5,800 bases of DNA from Bacillota bacterium (GTDB taxonomy: Bacteria; Bacillota; Clostridia; Christensenellales; SZUA-584), in NCBI GenBank assembly GCA_023459495.1, contig JAEWTL010000132.1, forward strand, positions 1 to 5,800, given 5' to 3'. Below are positions 5,008 through 5,800 of the stretch, in pieces. How positions within the stretch are numbered: the first letter of the stretch is position 1; the number at the start of each line of letters is the position of its first letter. Under the pieces are notes generated by a model. The model was not told where the DNA came from, ran no database searches, and saw only the letters and a list, made by a program, of their open reading frames with translations. A program made the position numbers and the translations under genes.

Positions 5008-5778
5008 TTAATATAGATAATAAAATTCATCGTACAAACCGCAACAAGCATCCATTCCAGCATTTGCACTCATTGCTTTTTCTAATACGGCATCCCATGA
5101 TTTATACTTATCATATGCCTGTTCCGCAGTCATACCTATTTCATTATTAAAGTTCCTCATATTACTTTCTACAGCCATTTTATAGCCGACCATATTGCCC
5201 GTATCTATATAGATCTGCAGTCTATTCAAGTTCCTTTGTTGATTTGCTGCCTTAGCTATTTCTTCAATTGTTGCTCCATTACGCTGCATCTCTTTAACAA
5301 GATTATATATTGCCGCATTATCATTATGATATTGCATTCTTGCTTCTCTCGCTCTTGATACAACATCCTTGTTGGTCCAATCAAACTCTGCAAATTTTCC
5401 GATTCTATCAGACTTTGGATTCGGTGAATACCCATAAACAGCGTTTGGATTTTCTACGATATCCTTTGCAGCTTTCGGATTATCCATAGGGTTATGTTCA
5501 TACCGAAATTCACTCCTATTATCCCCCACACTTCTCCCACTGTCAATATTGTCTAATAGCGTCTCCAGCGCCGCCCGCGTCCCCGCATCCAGACTTGGGT
5601 TTTCCAGCGCGATCTCGGCGCTCTCTCCCAGCAGCTTCACCGCCTTGTCATACGCCGCCGCTTTAGTCTCCGGGCTTGCCGTCAGATAGTCGTAATACGC
5701 CTGACGCGCCGCTTCTACATTGGATTGGGTCTGCAGGCTGGCGGGCAGCTTCAGCAGGGTGGATATGGTGTTGGACAT
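5008..5778 (-). CDS. Displaced polymorphic toxin, cassette I (256 aa from MSNTIS)
   Basis: This protein is a pretoxin segment (residues 1-85, helical, GC-rich DNA, ending NIDSGRSVGDN) joined to an AT-rich C-terminal domain. The latter contains NAVYGYSPNPKSDRIGKF, DWTNKDVV, REARMQYHND, a helix NGATIEEIAKAANQQRNLNR, TAEQAYDKYKSWDAVLEKAM and the tail GMDACCGLYDEFYYLY. The YGYxP entry and the K-SW-xVxxKAxxxNxGMD tail resemble C-terminal domains I have seen at the ends of Rhs/CdiA-type toxins, but I cannot name the family or activity. There is no signal peptide. The frame is also open upstream of the ATG to the window edge (VGVTEQT), and the only GGAG is about 14 bases away, so this may be a displaced tip of a larger secreted protein. 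The catalytic domain appears intact, followed closely by its immunity gene. Confidence 0.68.
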   Translation of the reverse strand: MSNTISTLLKLPASLQTQSNVEAARQAYYDYLTASPETKAAAYDKAVKLLGESAEIALENPSLDAGTRAALETLLDNIDSGRSVGDNRSEFRYEHNPMDNPKAAKDIVENPNAVYGYSPNPKSDRIGKFAEFDWTNKDVVSRAREARMQYHNDNAAIYNLVKEMQRNGATIEEIAKAANQQRNLNRLQIYIDTGNMVGYKMAVESNMRNFNNEIGMTAEQAYDKYKSWDAVLEKAMSANAGMDACCGLYDEFYYLY

Positions 5779-5792
5779 GGTTTGCTCGGTGA
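5550..5792 (-). repeat. Pretoxin repeat, cassette I copy
   Basis: This is a GC-rich segment shared with cassette II (4167-4408); its first 54-62 bases are identical to the left edge of the window (1-62). It encodes MSNTISTLLKLPASLQTQ and on to NPSLDAGTRAALETLLDN. The perfect identity with the left edge suggests recent duplication or gene conversion, unlike the diverged cassette II copy. Confidence 0.87.
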
Positions 5793-5800
5793 CTCCGACA

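Overview
This window looks like part of a polymorphic-toxin cassette array. Minus-strand toxin/immunity modules are laid end to end and separated by a GC-rich repeat of about 220 bases. There are no ribosomal, tRNA, transposase or integrase genes, so the organism can only be guessed. Strong AGGAGG-type ribosome binding sites and the mix of GC-rich shared segments with AT-rich variable ones suggest a Firmicutes-like anaerobe, perhaps one of the Gram-negative Negativicutes. That is inference with low confidence.

Layout along the minus strand, right to left. Cassette I (5800 to about 4640) has a GC-rich pretoxin segment opening with MSNTIS, an AT-rich toxin C-terminal domain, a small immunity candidate and a terminator. 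Cassette II (4437 to about 3137) has a related pretoxin whose ATG is ATA, a C-terminal domain with deaminase-type motifs (DTE and CPSC), an immunity candidate 1 base downstream and a terminator. Cassette III (2929 to about 1356) has a different pretoxin segment, a toxin domain broken by a -1 frameshift at an A6 run, an intact immunity candidate and a terminator. Cassette IV (about 1145 to 283) keeps only the last part of a toxin domain related to that of III, plus a related immunity candidate and a terminator. Cassette V begins at 82 and runs off the left edge with another MSNTIS start. Bases 1-62 and 5739-5800 are identical, so the array probably continues on both sides.

Each boundary (near 81, 1150, 2944 and 4439) carries the same plus-strand element: the last 33 or so codons of an unidentified convergent gene (TYSNLVE...ESAS), a plus-strand terminator, a spacer, and then the minus-strand terminator of the neighbouring immunity gene. 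Differences between the four copies fall mainly at synonymous positions of the plus frame, so this was once real coding sequence. The simplest model is that an ancestral locus had a large toxin gene, its immunity gene and a convergent neighbour. Units running from the end of the pretoxin to the end of the neighbour were then repeatedly duplicated or acquired, leaving displaced ('orphan') toxin tips. These orphans lack clear starts or are broken, while all four immunity candidates stay intact. This is expected of a reservoir that protects against sibling toxins and supplies new tips by recombination.
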